From contig JAJZRF010000030.1 in assembly GCA_021847425.1 (NCBI GenBank), positions 1 through 38,402 on the forward strand: a stretch of DNA of 38,402 bases. The letters run 5' to 3'. A program made the position numbers and the translations under genes. This document shows, in pieces, positions 1 to 7,673 of this stretch. Position 1 is the stretch's first letter. Each line of letters opens with the position of its first letter. Under the pieces are notes generated by a model, which worked only from the letters and a program-made list of their open reading frames with translations, made no database searches and was not told the origin of the DNA. The stretch comes from Deltaproteobacteria bacterium (GTDB lineage Bacteria; Desulfobacterota; Desulfobulbia; Desulfobulbales; Desulfurivibrionaceae).

Positions 1-548
1 CCCTGTCCCAGATGCAGGACAAGGTGGTGGAGAGCCAGCGGATTTTGCAGCGGACCATGATCCTGCCGGAGTTCGGGCAGCTTCCCGGCGGCATCCCTTA
101 TACGGTCAATTCCGTTATCGAGACCGAAGTTGAGTTCATGTCCGCCGATGCGACCTTCAAGCACAAGGTGCGCAAGGTAATGACCCTGGCCGAGATGCTG
201 CCGCCCCTGGAGCGGTTTCAGCTGGAGCTGCACCAGAGCATGCATATTCTGTTGGTCAATGCCCTGGAAGCCTTGCAGGGGATGGAAGGGGCGGAGATCG
301 TCATCGAGTCCGCCAGGGAAGGCGAGGGAATCGGCGTGCGGGTGCAGGACAACGGCCCTGGGCTTACGCCTGAAGCTGCGGCGCATCTCTGCGAGCCGTT
401 TTATTCCACGAAACAAGGACATCCCGGCCTTGGGCTGTATCTGGCCAGAAAGCTCATTACCCGGTGCGGCGGCGTGATTTCCTGCGAGAGCAGCCCCGGT
501 TGCACCAGCTTTCGGCTGTTTGTTCCCCCGGAGGCCATGCAGAGATGA
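1..548 (+). CDS. Sensor histidine kinase, C-terminal ATP-binding part (cut by window edge)
   Basis: The frame is already open at the left edge (first full codon at base 3), so only the C-terminal part of about 181 residues is visible. It carries a GHKL/HATPase_c domain: an N-box around HILLVNALEAL, the G1 motif DNGPGL, the F-box region LCEPFYSTK and the G2 motif GLGLYLARKL, close to the end. The phospho-acceptor histidine and any sensor domain lie outside the window. Such proteins autophosphorylate from ATP and pass phosphate to a response regulator. The stop overlaps the start of rsmI (ATGA at 545-548), so the two are probably translationally coupled. The kinase domain assignment is secure; signal and partner are unknown. 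Confidence 0.85.
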   Translation, partial: LSQMQDKVVESQRILQRTMILPEFGQLPGGIPYTVNSVIETEVEFMSADATFKHKVRKVMTLAEMLPPLERFQLELHQSMHILLVNALEALQGMEGAEIVIESAREGEGIGVRVQDNGPGLTPEAAAHLCEPFYSTKQGHPGLGLYLARKLITRCGGVISCESSPGCTSFRLFVPPEAMQR

Positions 549-1432
549 GGCAGACCCGCGTTACAGAGAATAAGCCTGTCACCGGAGGCAGCGGCAAGGC
601 CGGAACCCTCTTCGTGGTGGCCACCCCCATCGGCAATCTGGAAGACATAACCCTCCGGGCCCTGCGCATCCTCCGGGAGGTGGACCTGATCGCCGCCGAG
701 GATACCCGGCACACCAGAAAGCTCCTCAGCCATTTCGATATCCATACCCCGCTCATGAGTTACTATAAGGAAAAGGAGGCGAGCCGGGCCCAGGAGATTG
801 TGGCCCGGCTGCTTTCCGGGGCGCAGGTGGCCCTGGTTTCCGATGCCGGAACGCCGGGGATCTCCGATCCGGGCGGGATTCTGGTGCAACGCGCCTGTGA
901 ACAGAACATTGCCGTGGTGCCGGTTCCCGGGGTTTCCGCCCTGGCGGCCATCCTCAGCGTTGCCGGGTTGACCGAGCCCTCCCATCTTTTTCTGGGATTT
1001 CTGCCCTCCAAGGGGAGCGAGCGGCGCAAACTGCTGCGGGGGCTCAAAAATGATCCTCACCCCATGGTGTTTTACGAGTCGCCCCGGCGGATAACCGCAA
1101 GCCTTGGTGATTGCCTGGCGGAGCTGGGGAAGAGGCGGGCGGTAATCGGCCGGGAACTGACCAAGGTGCATGAGGAGATTACCTCGGGGGAGCTGGCGGT
1201 GCTTTTGGCCGGGCTCCAGGCAAGGGAGTCCGTCAAGGGGGAATTCGTGGTGCTCATCGCAGGAGTGCGCACCTTGGCCCCGGTGCGGCCGGATAATCTT
1301 GAGGATCTGCTGCGCTGGCATCGGGAGCAGCCCGGGGTCAGCCTGAAAGACGCAGTGGCGAGCATTGCCCGGGATCTGGACCTCTCCCGCTCCGAGGTGT
1401 ATCAGAAAGCGCTGGCGGTGTGGAAGGAGTAA
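545..1432 (+). CDS. rsmI: 16S rRNA (cytidine-1402-2'-O)-methyltransferase RsmI
   Basis: RsmI methylates the 2'-hydroxyl of C1402 in the 16S rRNA decoding centre with S-adenosylmethionine. The 295-residue product has the tetrapyrrole-methylase-like fold: TPIGNLED at about residues 27-34, AEDTRHTRKLL just after, and the SAM-binding loop SDAGTPGISDPG. FYESPRR and a short C-terminal helical domain complete the usual length. An ATG at 464 is also in frame, but it would add residues from inside the kinase gene; the ATG at 545 overlaps the kinase stop by four bases and gives the normal N-terminus. No promoter is visible between the two genes. Family assignment is very secure. Confidence 0.96.
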   Translation: MRQTRVTENKPVTGGSGKAGTLFVVATPIGNLEDITLRALRILREVDLIAAEDTRHTRKLLSHFDIHTPLMSYYKEKEASRAQEIVARLLSGAQVALVSDAGTPGISDPGGILVQRACEQNIAVVPVPGVSALAAILSVAGLTEPSHLFLGFLPSKGSERRKLLRGLKNDPHPMVFYESPRRITASLGDCLAELGKRRAVIGRELTKVHEEITSGELAVLLAGLQARESVKGEFVVLIAGVRTLAPVRPDNLEDLLRWHREQPGVSLKDAVASIARDLDLSRSEVYQKALAVWKE

Positions 1433-1479
1433 GAGCGGTTCCGGCGAAAGGGGCCGGCTGGCCTGGGTCTCTTTTCTCC

Positions 1480-1509
1480 TTGATTTGAACGGGCACCTCT
1501 TGGTAGGAT
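1480..1509 (+). promoter_or_regulatory. Predicted sigma-70 promoter of the fluoride unit
   Basis: A -35 box TTGATT at 1480-1485 and a -10 box TAGGAT at 1504-1509 are separated by 18 bases. Transcription would start near 1515-1517, a few bases before the first helix of the riboswitch. Called by eye from consensus. Confidence 0.55.
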
Positions 1510-1523
1510 AACAAAAAAGAGAT

Positions 1524-1602
1524 GGGGATGGAGTTCCCCGTAACCGCCCTGATAGGGCTGATGACTCCTGCGTGAACCTTAGTGTTGCGTGGGAGTTTTT
1601 TT
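1524..1602 (+). promoter_or_regulatory. Fluoride riboswitch (crcB motif) with expression platform
   Basis: The sequence follows the fluoride aptamer consensus closely. P1 is GGGG (1524-1527) with CCCC (1536-1539). The joining strand GTAACC is followed by a second helix GCCC (1546-1549) with GGGC (1555-1558), then the conserved CTGATGA. The pseudoknot pairs GGAGT (1530-1534) with ACTCC (1564-1568). The same ACTCC is the 5' arm of a terminator, so fluoride binding should stabilise the pseudoknot, block the terminator and turn the genes on. Downstream genes are enolase, whose product is inhibited by fluoride, and the fluoride channel, which fits established targets of this class. The structure was drawn by hand. 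Confidence 0.95.
1564..1602 (+). terminator. Riboswitch-controlled intrinsic terminator
   Basis: ACTCCTGCG (1564-1572) pairs with CGTGGGAGT (1588-1596) over nine pairs, two of them G-T. A T-run at 1596-1602 follows. The first five bases are shared with the aptamer pseudoknot, so the two structures exclude each other. It lies 75 bases ahead of the enolase start. Confidence 0.85.
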
Positions 1603-1677
1603 GTTTATGGCGCGGCACGGGGCAAGCCGGTTTTGTCCGTCTGGAAGCCAAAAGACAACGTAAGAGGAGAGACAACT

Positions 1678-2958
<1,281 letters not shown>

Positions 2959-3017
2959 TTTTTGGTATCGGCATAACCGGCCCTGTTCGGGGCGTTGGAA
3001 AGGCAGGAGCAGAGCAG

Positions 3018-3395
3018 ATGTGGCAGAAATTGTTGTATATCGCCGTGGCCGGGGCCTGCGGCACCCTGGCCCGGTACGGGTTGGCCGGGCTGGTGCAGCG
3101 GGTGGCCGGTATCGGTTTCCCCTGGGGGACTGTTTCGGTGAATGCGCTGGGCTGTCTGCTTTTCGGCTTGGTCTGGACCCTGACCAGCGAGCGGTTCCCC
3201 GGCACCGGCGAGCTGCGGCTTATCCTGCTCACCGGCTTCATGGGCGCCTTCACCACCTTTTCCACCTTTGTCGCCGAAAGCGGCCATCTTCTGGCAGACG
3301 GCGAATATTTGTACGGGCTTGGCAATATTCTGCTGCAAAACGGGGTGGGGCTGGTGCTTTTCTTTCTGGGCATGGCATTGGGCAGGCTGATTTAA
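3018..3395 (+). CDS. crcB: Fluoride ion channel CrcB/Fluc
   Basis: Fluc proteins form dual-topology dimers in the inner membrane that export fluoride. The 125-residue product has four hydrophobic segments and the family signatures: GTLARYGL at residues 15-22, the conserved Asn at 42 in NALGCLLFG, and the Phe/Thr-rich GFMGAFTTFSTF at 73-84, which lines the pore and binds the central sodium. The frame is open from 2955, overlapping the enolase stop, but the ATG at 3018 follows a good AGGAG site and gives the usual N-terminus. The gene is in one unit with enolase under the fluoride riboswitch. No key residue is missing. Confidence 0.96.
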   Translation: MWQKLLYIAVAGACGTLARYGLAGLVQRVAGIGFPWGTVSVNALGCLLFGLVWTLTSERFPGTGELRLILLTGFMGAFTTFSTFVAESGHLLADGEYLYGLGNILLQNGVGLVLFFLGMALGRLI

Positions 3396-3404
3396 GAAAA
3401 AAGG

Positions 3405-3508
3405 TAACTGTCCAGCAGCACCGCATCTGCTTTGTCATCGGCTTGCTCATGTGCAAAAGTACATTTCGCAAGCCTCTTTCGTGCATCTGCGGCACTGCTG
3501 AACAGTTA
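3405..3508. repeat. Long nested palindromic element, possible MITE/REP-like repeat or structured RNA
   Basis: The outer arms are 3405-3424 and 3489-3508, which match in 17 of 20 positions as an inverted repeat. Inside is a perfect 7-bp stem, GGCTTGC (3440-3446) with GCAAGCC (3468-3474), capped by ATGT (3449-3452) with ACAT (3461-3464) and an AAAA loop. The whole 104 bases therefore fold into one long hairpin. It fills the gap between crcB and the DUF190 gene. It has no T-run, so it is not a plain terminator. I see no second copy in this window, so the repeat status is inference. Confidence 0.6.
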
Positions 3509-3574
3509 CAGGTCGGGGGGTATCCTTAGTTTTTCGCCCTGAGCTGGATAGTTACGAAAAAAGGAGACAGAGAC

Positions 3575-3919
3575 ATGGACATGGAACTCCCCTCGGAAGC
3601 GGAGCTGCTTCGCATCTTTATCGGCGAAACCACCAAGCTCGGCCAGCGGCCGCTGTACGAGATAATCGTCGAAGAGGCCCGGAAGCGCGGCCTGGCCGGA
3701 GCCACGGTCACTCGGGGGATCATGGGGTTTGGCAAGAACAGTCTCATCCACACCGCCAAGATCCTGCGGCTCTCGGAAGATCTGCCGCTGGTCATCGAGA
3801 TCGTCGACCGGCCCGACCGGATCGCCGCCTTTCTCCCGGACCTGGACGCCATGATCGGCGAGGGGCTGGTCACCCTGGAAAAGGTCCGGGTGATCGCCTA
3901 CCGGAACAAGGCGAAATAG
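3575..3919 (+). CDS. DUF190 family protein (PII-like), fluoride-operon partner
   Basis: The 114-residue product matches DUF190: an N-terminal strand ELLRIFIGETTKLGQRPLYE, then ARKRGLAGATVTRGIMGFG and LPLVIEIVD, typical of the ferredoxin-like, PII-like fold. DUF190 genes are commonly found beside crcB, sometimes fused to it, and are presumed to act in fluoride homeostasis; the biochemical role is not established. The ATG at 3575 follows AAAGGAG with good spacing. It is separated from crcB by 179 bases that hold the palindromic element, so it may be partly uncoupled from the upstream genes. It ends 35 bases from the convergent MFS gene. Confidence 0.88.
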   Translation: MDMELPSEAELLRIFIGETTKLGQRPLYEIIVEEARKRGLAGATVTRGIMGFGKNSLIHTAKILRLSEDLPLVIEIVDRPDRIAAFLPDLDAMIGEGLVTLEKVRVIAYRNKAK

Positions 3920-3953
3920 GGGCGGCCTGAAAGAAAGTCTGTTTTGGCAAGAC

Positions 3954-5156
3954 TCAGGCGGTGGTCAATCGTTCCGAATGGTTGATTGCGGCAATCAGCG
4001 CCAGGAAGAGGAGCGCCGACACCGCCGCTGTTGCCGCGCCGAAATAGAAGGTGGCCGCAGGGGAAACATGATCCCAGAGCCAGCCACCGATGAGGCTGGC
4101 CGGGAACATGGCCAGCCCCACGATCGCGGCGTAGACCCCGAAGGCTGTGGCCTTGAAGTCAGGGGGAATGATGGTGGCCAGAAACGCCTTCTGAATCCCT
4201 TCGGTCAATCCCATGAACAGCCCGTACAGGCTGAACAATACCCAGATGGCCGCACTGTTTTTGGCCACCGCAAAGCCGTAATACAGTCCGGCGAAGAGCA
4301 CGAATCCCAGCAGGATGATGCGTTTCTTGCCGAACCGGTCCGCTGCCATCCCTGCGGGAAAAGAGGTGAGGGAGTAGACGAGATTGAATGCCAGGTAGAC
4401 GGCGGGGATCATCACCGTCGGGATGCCGACCTGCTCCGCCCGCAGGATCAGGAAGGCGTCGCTGGAATTGCCCAGCGCGAACAGGGTTGCGATGGCGATA
4501 AAGCATTTCATCCGCCAGTCAAAATGGCTGAAGCTCAGCCGAGGCAGCGCCGTTTGGGAGGTTGGCTGTTTTTTCTTCTCCTGGATGAAGAGGATAATCA
4601 GGATGACCGCAATCACGCCCGGCACCATGGAGAGCCAGAAGAGCAAGCGGTAGTCGTTGTTGAAGATCCCGAGGAGAAAGATGGTCATGGCCGGTCCGGC
4701 CACGGCGCCCATGGTGTCCATGGCCCGGTGGAAGCTGAAGGCCCGGCCCAGATGGGTTGCCTGGGTGGCTTCGGCAATGATCGCATCCCGGGGGGCGGTG
4801 CGGATGCCCTTGCCCAGCCGGTCGGTGAAGCGGGAACCCAGAACCTGCTGCCAGACGGCAGCGGTGGCCATGATTGGCCGGCTCAGGGTGGAGATGGCAT
4901 AACCGGCGAGCATCAGGTTTTTGCGCTGCCCGATCCGGTCGGAAAACCAGCCGGAAAAGACCTTGAGCAGACTGGCCGTTGATTCGGCCGTCCCCTCGAT
5001 CAGGCCGATCATGGACATGTTGACCCCCAGCACGTTGGCCAGAAAGAGGGGAATGAGCGGGTAGATCATTTCCGAACTCACGTCCATGAAAAAGCTGACA
5101 AGCCCCGAGAAGAAGACGTTCTTGCCGAAGCCGAAAAAGGTTTTTTCTTTTTTCAA
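3954..5156 (-). CDS. MFS transporter
   Basis: An inner-membrane permease of about 400 residues with roughly 12 hydrophobic segments. The MFS motif A appears twice, as SDRIGQRKNLM between segments 2 and 3 and as ADRFGKKRIIL in the second half. SRFTDRLGKGIRTAPRDAI is characteristic of a subfamily common in deltaproteobacteria. The substrate is unknown. The frame is open to 5255, but that stretch is the mRNA leader with an intrinsic terminator. The TTG at 5156 follows AAGGA at good spacing and gives a normal N-terminus, so I start there. Own promoter and leader (5182-5299) imply control separate from the convergent fluoride genes. Confidence 0.85.
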   Translation of the reverse strand: MKKEKTFFGFGKNVFFSGLVSFFMDVSSEMIYPLIPLFLANVLGVNMSMIGLIEGTAESTASLLKVFSGWFSDRIGQRKNLMLAGYAISTLSRPIMATAAVWQQVLGSRFTDRLGKGIRTAPRDAIIAEATQATHLGRAFSFHRAMDTMGAVAGPAMTIFLLGIFNNDYRLLFWLSMVPGVIAVILIILFIQEKKKQPTSQTALPRLSFSHFDWRMKCFIAIATLFALGNSSDAFLILRAEQVGIPTVMIPAVYLAFNLVYSLTSFPAGMAADRFGKKRIILLGFVLFAGLYYGFAVAKNSAAIWVLFSLYGLFMGLTEGIQKAFLATIIPPDFKATAFGVYAAIVGLAMFPASLIGGWLWDHVSPAATFYFGAATAAVSALLFLALIAAINHSERLTTA

Positions 5157-5181
5157 GGGGTATCCTTCTGCATGGCGAAAT

Positions 5182-5216
5182 AAAAAAACTCCCACCCCCT
5201 GTGCAAGGGCAGAAGT
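5182..5216 (-). terminator. Intrinsic terminator in the MFS leader
   Basis: Read on the minus strand, ACUUCUGCCC pairs with GGGGGUGGGAGU over ten pairs including several G-U, and a run of seven U follows (5182-5188). It lies upstream of the MFS ribosome-binding site, so it acts before the gene, not after it. Confidence 0.7.
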
Positions 5217-5264
5217 CGTCATCCTTGCGGGCAAGGCGTTCAACAGCGGACACAAGCCGTCTTG
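5182..5264 (-). promoter_or_regulatory. Attenuator-like leader of the MFS gene, class unknown
   Basis: The leader between the promoter and the MFS start holds two alternative foldings. The RNA segment GCAAGG (5223-5228) can pair with an upstream CCUUGC (5231-5236) or with a downstream CCUUGC (5203-5208). The downstream copy lies in the terminator hairpin, so the second pairing would prevent termination. A short hairpin CAAG-ACGG-CUUG sits near the 5' end. I compared it by eye with fluoride, guanidine, preQ1 and nickel/cobalt aptamers and found no convincing match. It could be a riboswitch, a protein-binding attenuator or a translated leader. Confidence 0.5.
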
Positions 5265-5270
5265 AGGGTA

Positions 5271-5299
5271 AGTGTAGACCAGGATCCCAGCCTTGTCAA
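5271..5299 (-). promoter_or_regulatory. Strong sigma-70 promoter for the MFS gene
   Basis: On the minus strand, TTGACA (5294-5299) and TACACT (5271-5276) are separated by exactly 17 bases. This is one of the best promoters in the window. The start would be near 5264. Confidence 0.75.
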
Positions 5300-5379
5300 T
5301 CGTTGAGAATCTCCTCTTTTTTGCGACCGGAAATTGGTATGCTGGATAAGGAGAGAAATTCTGCCAACGCGGAGGGAAG

Positions 5380-6219
5380 ATGATGCCCCGTCAGGTTGAT
5401 CATGCCGCACTCATGGAGTTCGTGCAAAAGCGGCGCAAGGGTACGGGCGGCTATGGCGCCACGCCACGATTGCCCGCCACCATCGAAGACACCTTTCAGG
5501 CCCTGGCCATCACTCTGGTGCTGGGCGAGGAGTCGCCCGCTCCCCGGTCAGATCCCGCCCTGGCCGGATATCTTACCCGCAGGTTGGCCGCTCCCTGGCT
5601 GGGGATCGGCACCACCTTCCGCCTGCTGATTACCTGCCGCATCTGCGGGCTTGCCGTGGATGTCGAGCGGGTGCGCTCCCATCTCGCGGCCTGCCTGGCC
5701 TGGGACGCTTCCCTTGCCGCCGACTATTATGTGGGCAGGATAGCCAGGGAGATCCTTGGTGCGGATCCTGCCGCCCTCGGGTTTGCGCGGCCGGTGGCGC
5801 TGCCTGCCCGGTGTGCGGTGGAAGACGCGGCCAGGTATCTGGCTGTGAAAGCAGAGGCCGGGCAGCGGATCGAGGAGGCGGAGGAGCTGCGCGGCTGGCT
5901 CCAGCGCTCACAGAACGGCGACGGCGGCTTCGGTTTTTTTCCGGGAACCACCTCGTTTATCGAAAATTGTCATGCCGCCCTTGCGGCCCTGAGCCTTTTG
6001 GGGGCACGGCCCCTTGCTCCGGCCAATGCCTGGGCATTTATCGTCAGCTGCCAGACCGGAGGCGGCGGTTTTGGCCGGAGCCCGAGTGCAGCCCCCTTTC
6101 TCGACGCCTCCTGGTATGGCGTTGCCAGCCTCCGGTTGCTGGAGGAGATGGAGCGGCAGCCAACAGGGGTCTTGCCGGAAACCTCAAACCGGCAGAGCCG
6201 TCTGATTTTTTCCGTTTAA
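5380..6219 (+). CDS. Prenyltransferase/squalene-oxidase-repeat (alpha-alpha toroid) protein
   Basis: The 279-residue product holds QW-like repeats of the terpene cyclase and protein prenyltransferase superfamily. SQNGDGGFGFFPG followed by SFIENCHAALAALSLLGA, and CQTGGGGFGRSP followed by DASWYGVASLRLL, are the clearest; the N-terminal RRKGTGGYGATPRLPATIEDT is a diverged third. The protein is much shorter than squalene-hopene cyclases (over 600 residues), and the cyclase DxDD motif is absent. CRICGLAVDVERVRSHLAACL could bind metal or be incidental. GGAGG precedes the tandem ATG codons at 5380 and 5383. It stands alone, and its function cannot be told from context. Confidence 0.7.
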   Translation: MMPRQVDHAALMEFVQKRRKGTGGYGATPRLPATIEDTFQALAITLVLGEESPAPRSDPALAGYLTRRLAAPWLGIGTTFRLLITCRICGLAVDVERVRSHLAACLAWDASLAADYYVGRIAREILGADPAALGFARPVALPARCAVEDAARYLAVKAEAGQRIEEAEELRGWLQRSQNGDGGFGFFPGTTSFIENCHAALAALSLLGARPLAPANAWAFIVSCQTGGGGFGRSPSAAPFLDASWYGVASLRLLEEMERQPTGVLPETSNRQSRLIFSV

Positions 6220-6282
6220 CACGGAAGAACATTGTTTTTGCCGAAGCCCTCCCACTTGAGCATGTCACCATGAATTTTTTCA

Positions 6283-6330
6283 TTGACCCGATGGGAAAAC
6301 GCAGTTAACATATGCGTGTTAGCTCATATG
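6283..6330 (+). promoter_or_regulatory. Promoter and ArsR-type operator of the accessory island
   Basis: TTGACC (6283-6288) and TAACAT (6306-6311) are spaced by 17 bases. Overlapping the -10 box is a dyad of two CATATG half-sites (6309-6314 and 6325-6330) ten bases apart. The arrangement resembles, from memory, the ars operator of E. coli plasmid R773. The next gene encodes an ArsR-type repressor, which suggests autoregulation. Confidence 0.65.
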
Positions 6331-6359
6331 AATATTAATAAATATCAACCGTGCCACCC

Positions 6360-6692
6360 ATGCAAAAACTAGCCCAATTCATCAAGATTCTCGGAGACAC
6401 AAGCCGACTATCGATTATTCGATCAATTGGCGAGGGGGCTCTGTCGGTAACCGAAATTATCAATGATACAGGACTGTCCCAGACCTTGGTATCTTTTCAT
6501 CTCCGCAACTTGCGTGATGCGAGGGTTGTCACCACCCGCAGGGACGGTCCCTTTATTTATTACAGCCTCAAGGATCTCTCACTGATTGATATTCTCGACA
6601 AACTCGCCTTTTTTGCCGACTTGGAATACGATTTTTCCCGTGTGTCAGCGACGTTGAAGCCAGACGAGATCGTTTCCGCTAAAAGGAGGTAA
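6360..6692 (+). CDS. ArsR/SmtB-type winged-helix regulator
   Basis: A 110-residue winged-helix DNA-binding protein. The recognition part is SVTEIINDTGLSQTLVSFHL followed by LRDARVVTTRRDGPFIYYSL, a typical ArsR wing. The protein contains no cysteine and no CVC motif, so it does not sense arsenite or cadmium in the usual alpha-3 site; the alpha-5 region lacks a clear His/Asp metal set too. Inducer is unknown. A GTG at 6351 is an alternative start; neither start has a clear ribosome-binding site. It heads a run of same-strand genes with the operator just upstream, so it probably represses the whole island. Confidence 0.85.
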   Translation: MQKLAQFIKILGDTSRLSIIRSIGEGALSVTEIINDTGLSQTLVSFHLRNLRDARVVTTRRDGPFIYYSLKDLSLIDILDKLAFFADLEYDFSRVSATLKPDEIVSAKRR

Positions 6693-6697
6693 CTGCT

Positions 6698-6952
6698 ATG
6701 TGGTGTAACGGACCAGTATGGGGACCTGGGTATGGTTGGTGGTTTATGCCTCTTTTCGGCATGGTCTTTATGGTGATTTTCCTTTATGTCATCAGCAGGA
6801 TCTTCGGCAACAGCGGTGCCCACGGCTCTTTTCCCTGCGGGAGGCACGCAAGTAGAAAAGATCAAGACGATATCGTTGAATTGAAGGAGGAAATTCGTGA
6901 ATTGCGCACGGAGATACGGTCATTGAAGGAGAACAAAAAATCAAAGCAGTAA
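6698..6952 (+). CDS. Small membrane protein with C-terminal coiled coil
   Basis: An 84-residue protein starting five bases after the regulator stop, with a near-perfect AAGGAGGT site. Residues 1-15 are rich in Trp, Gly and Pro with one Cys. Residues 16-36 (FMPLFGMVFMVIFLYVISRIF) form one membrane helix. The C-terminal 30 residues are strongly charged (DDIVELKEEIRELRTEIRSL) and predict a coiled coil. The layout recalls small SHOCT-like or envelope-stress proteins, but I do not recognise the family. Probably inner-membrane anchored, with the coiled coil in the cytoplasm. Confidence 0.75.
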   Translation: MWCNGPVWGPGYGWWFMPLFGMVFMVIFLYVISRIFGNSGAHGSFPCGRHASRKDQDDIVELKEEIRELRTEIRSLKENKKSKQ

Positions 6953-7106
6953 AGCTCATGAGAGAAAAGGCGTCGTTGGTACTTCCGCCGTTGAGAAAAA
7001 ATTCAACGAGCGGCGTGTGGGAAGTCAAATATCAAAGAAATTATGCACAATGACTTAAGGCGCTATGTATAGCCGACAGTCTATTCAAAACTCAGGAGGT
7101 AACGCG

Positions 7107-7412
7107 GTGAAGAATATGATGGAAGGCCCGATGAATCCGCAAGAAATGATGCAAAATATGATGGGCGGAATGTCATCCGCCGACAAAATGGCCTGTATGC
7201 GGGAGATGATGCCTAAATGCATGAGCATGATGTTCTCTCAATTGCCGCCTCATGAACGAGTTCAATTTGCCAAGGAGATGATAGGCAGGATGTTCGAAGA
7301 GGTTAAGGGACATGCCGCCGAAACCCCGGATACTGATTCAGGAGGGAGCACGAAAAAGACGGGGCAAGAAAATTCGGAAGCGGCAAGCAAAGGCCGAGGG
7401 AAAAACAAGTAA
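7107..7412 (+). CDS. Methionine-rich small protein
   Basis: A 101-residue protein from a GTG at 7107, chosen because AGGAGGT lies just before it; an ATG at 7065 has no such site. The first half is extremely rich in Met with many MM pairs (for example NPQEMMQNMMGGM) and has two Cys in MACMREMMPKCMSMM. The C-terminal third is polar and probably disordered. Met- and Cys-rich stretches of this kind can bind soft metals such as copper or silver, but nothing here proves it. No signal peptide is visible. Not a family I recognise. Confidence 0.65.
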   Translation: MKNMMEGPMNPQEMMQNMMGGMSSADKMACMREMMPKCMSMMFSQLPPHERVQFAKEMIGRMFEEVKGHAAETPDTDSGGSTKKTGQENSEAASKGRGKNK

Positions 7413-7455
7413 AAACGGCAGGTCTGACCGTTCCTGGCCACGATAAGGTGACTTG

Positions 7456-7641
7456 ATGGATACTATTATTGACAAAGCCGGGTTGGAAAGACTCAACCAT
7501 GCGCAGAAGAAAGAACTTCTCAACGGCCTTGCAGCATCCCTGCTCCAGGAGCTTACCGAAAAAGAGAAAAAGGATCTCTTGCAGAAGATCGTCTCCTGTG
7601 GGGGAGATACGTGGCAGGTCATTGATATGGTGGAGCATTGA
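7456..7641 (+). CDS. Small helical protein of unknown function (may continue through TGA)
   Basis: A 61-residue reading frame from the ATG at 7456, preceded by AAGGTG. It is mostly charged helix (LERLNHAQKKELLNGLAASLLQELTEKEKKDLLQKIVS) and ends with GGDTWQVIDMVEH. The TGA at 7639-7641 is in the same frame as the next coding stretch (7666-7977), and a perfect hairpin follows at 21 bases. Translation may therefore pass the TGA with selenocysteine, giving one protein with a Sec-x3-Cys stretch. The plain reading is two separate small proteins. I do not recognise the family. Confidence 0.55.
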   Translation: MDTIIDKAGLERLNHAQKKELLNGLAASLLQELTEKEKKDLLQKIVSCGGDTWQVIDMVEH

Positions 7642-7655
7642 ATTAAAGAATGCAC

Positions 7656-7673
7656 GGATTCAGGCGTGAATCC
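7656..7673 (+). promoter_or_regulatory. SECIS-like hairpin after the TGA at 7639
   Basis: GGATTCA (7656-7662) and TGAATCC (7667-7673) form a perfect 7-bp stem with loop GGCG. The distance from the TGA to the loop is 21 bases and the loop begins with G, which meets published bacterial SECIS rules. It also overlaps the possible GTG start at 7666 of the next gene, so it may instead control that start. Confidence 0.35.

Noticed and set aside
401-1675. A 424-codon minus-strand frame opposite rsmI
   Set aside because: It runs antisense to rsmI and through the fluoride riboswitch; composition is Pro/Arg/Gly-rich with no domain.
5157-5255. N-terminal extension of the MFS protein to 433 residues
   Set aside because: The extra codons run through the terminator and T-run of the leader; the TTG at 5156 has a proper ribosome-binding site.
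5157-5264. A second fluoride riboswitch in the MFS leader
   Set aside because: The end resembles GATGAC-type aptamer sequence followed by a terminator, but P1 and the pseudoknot partner are missing.
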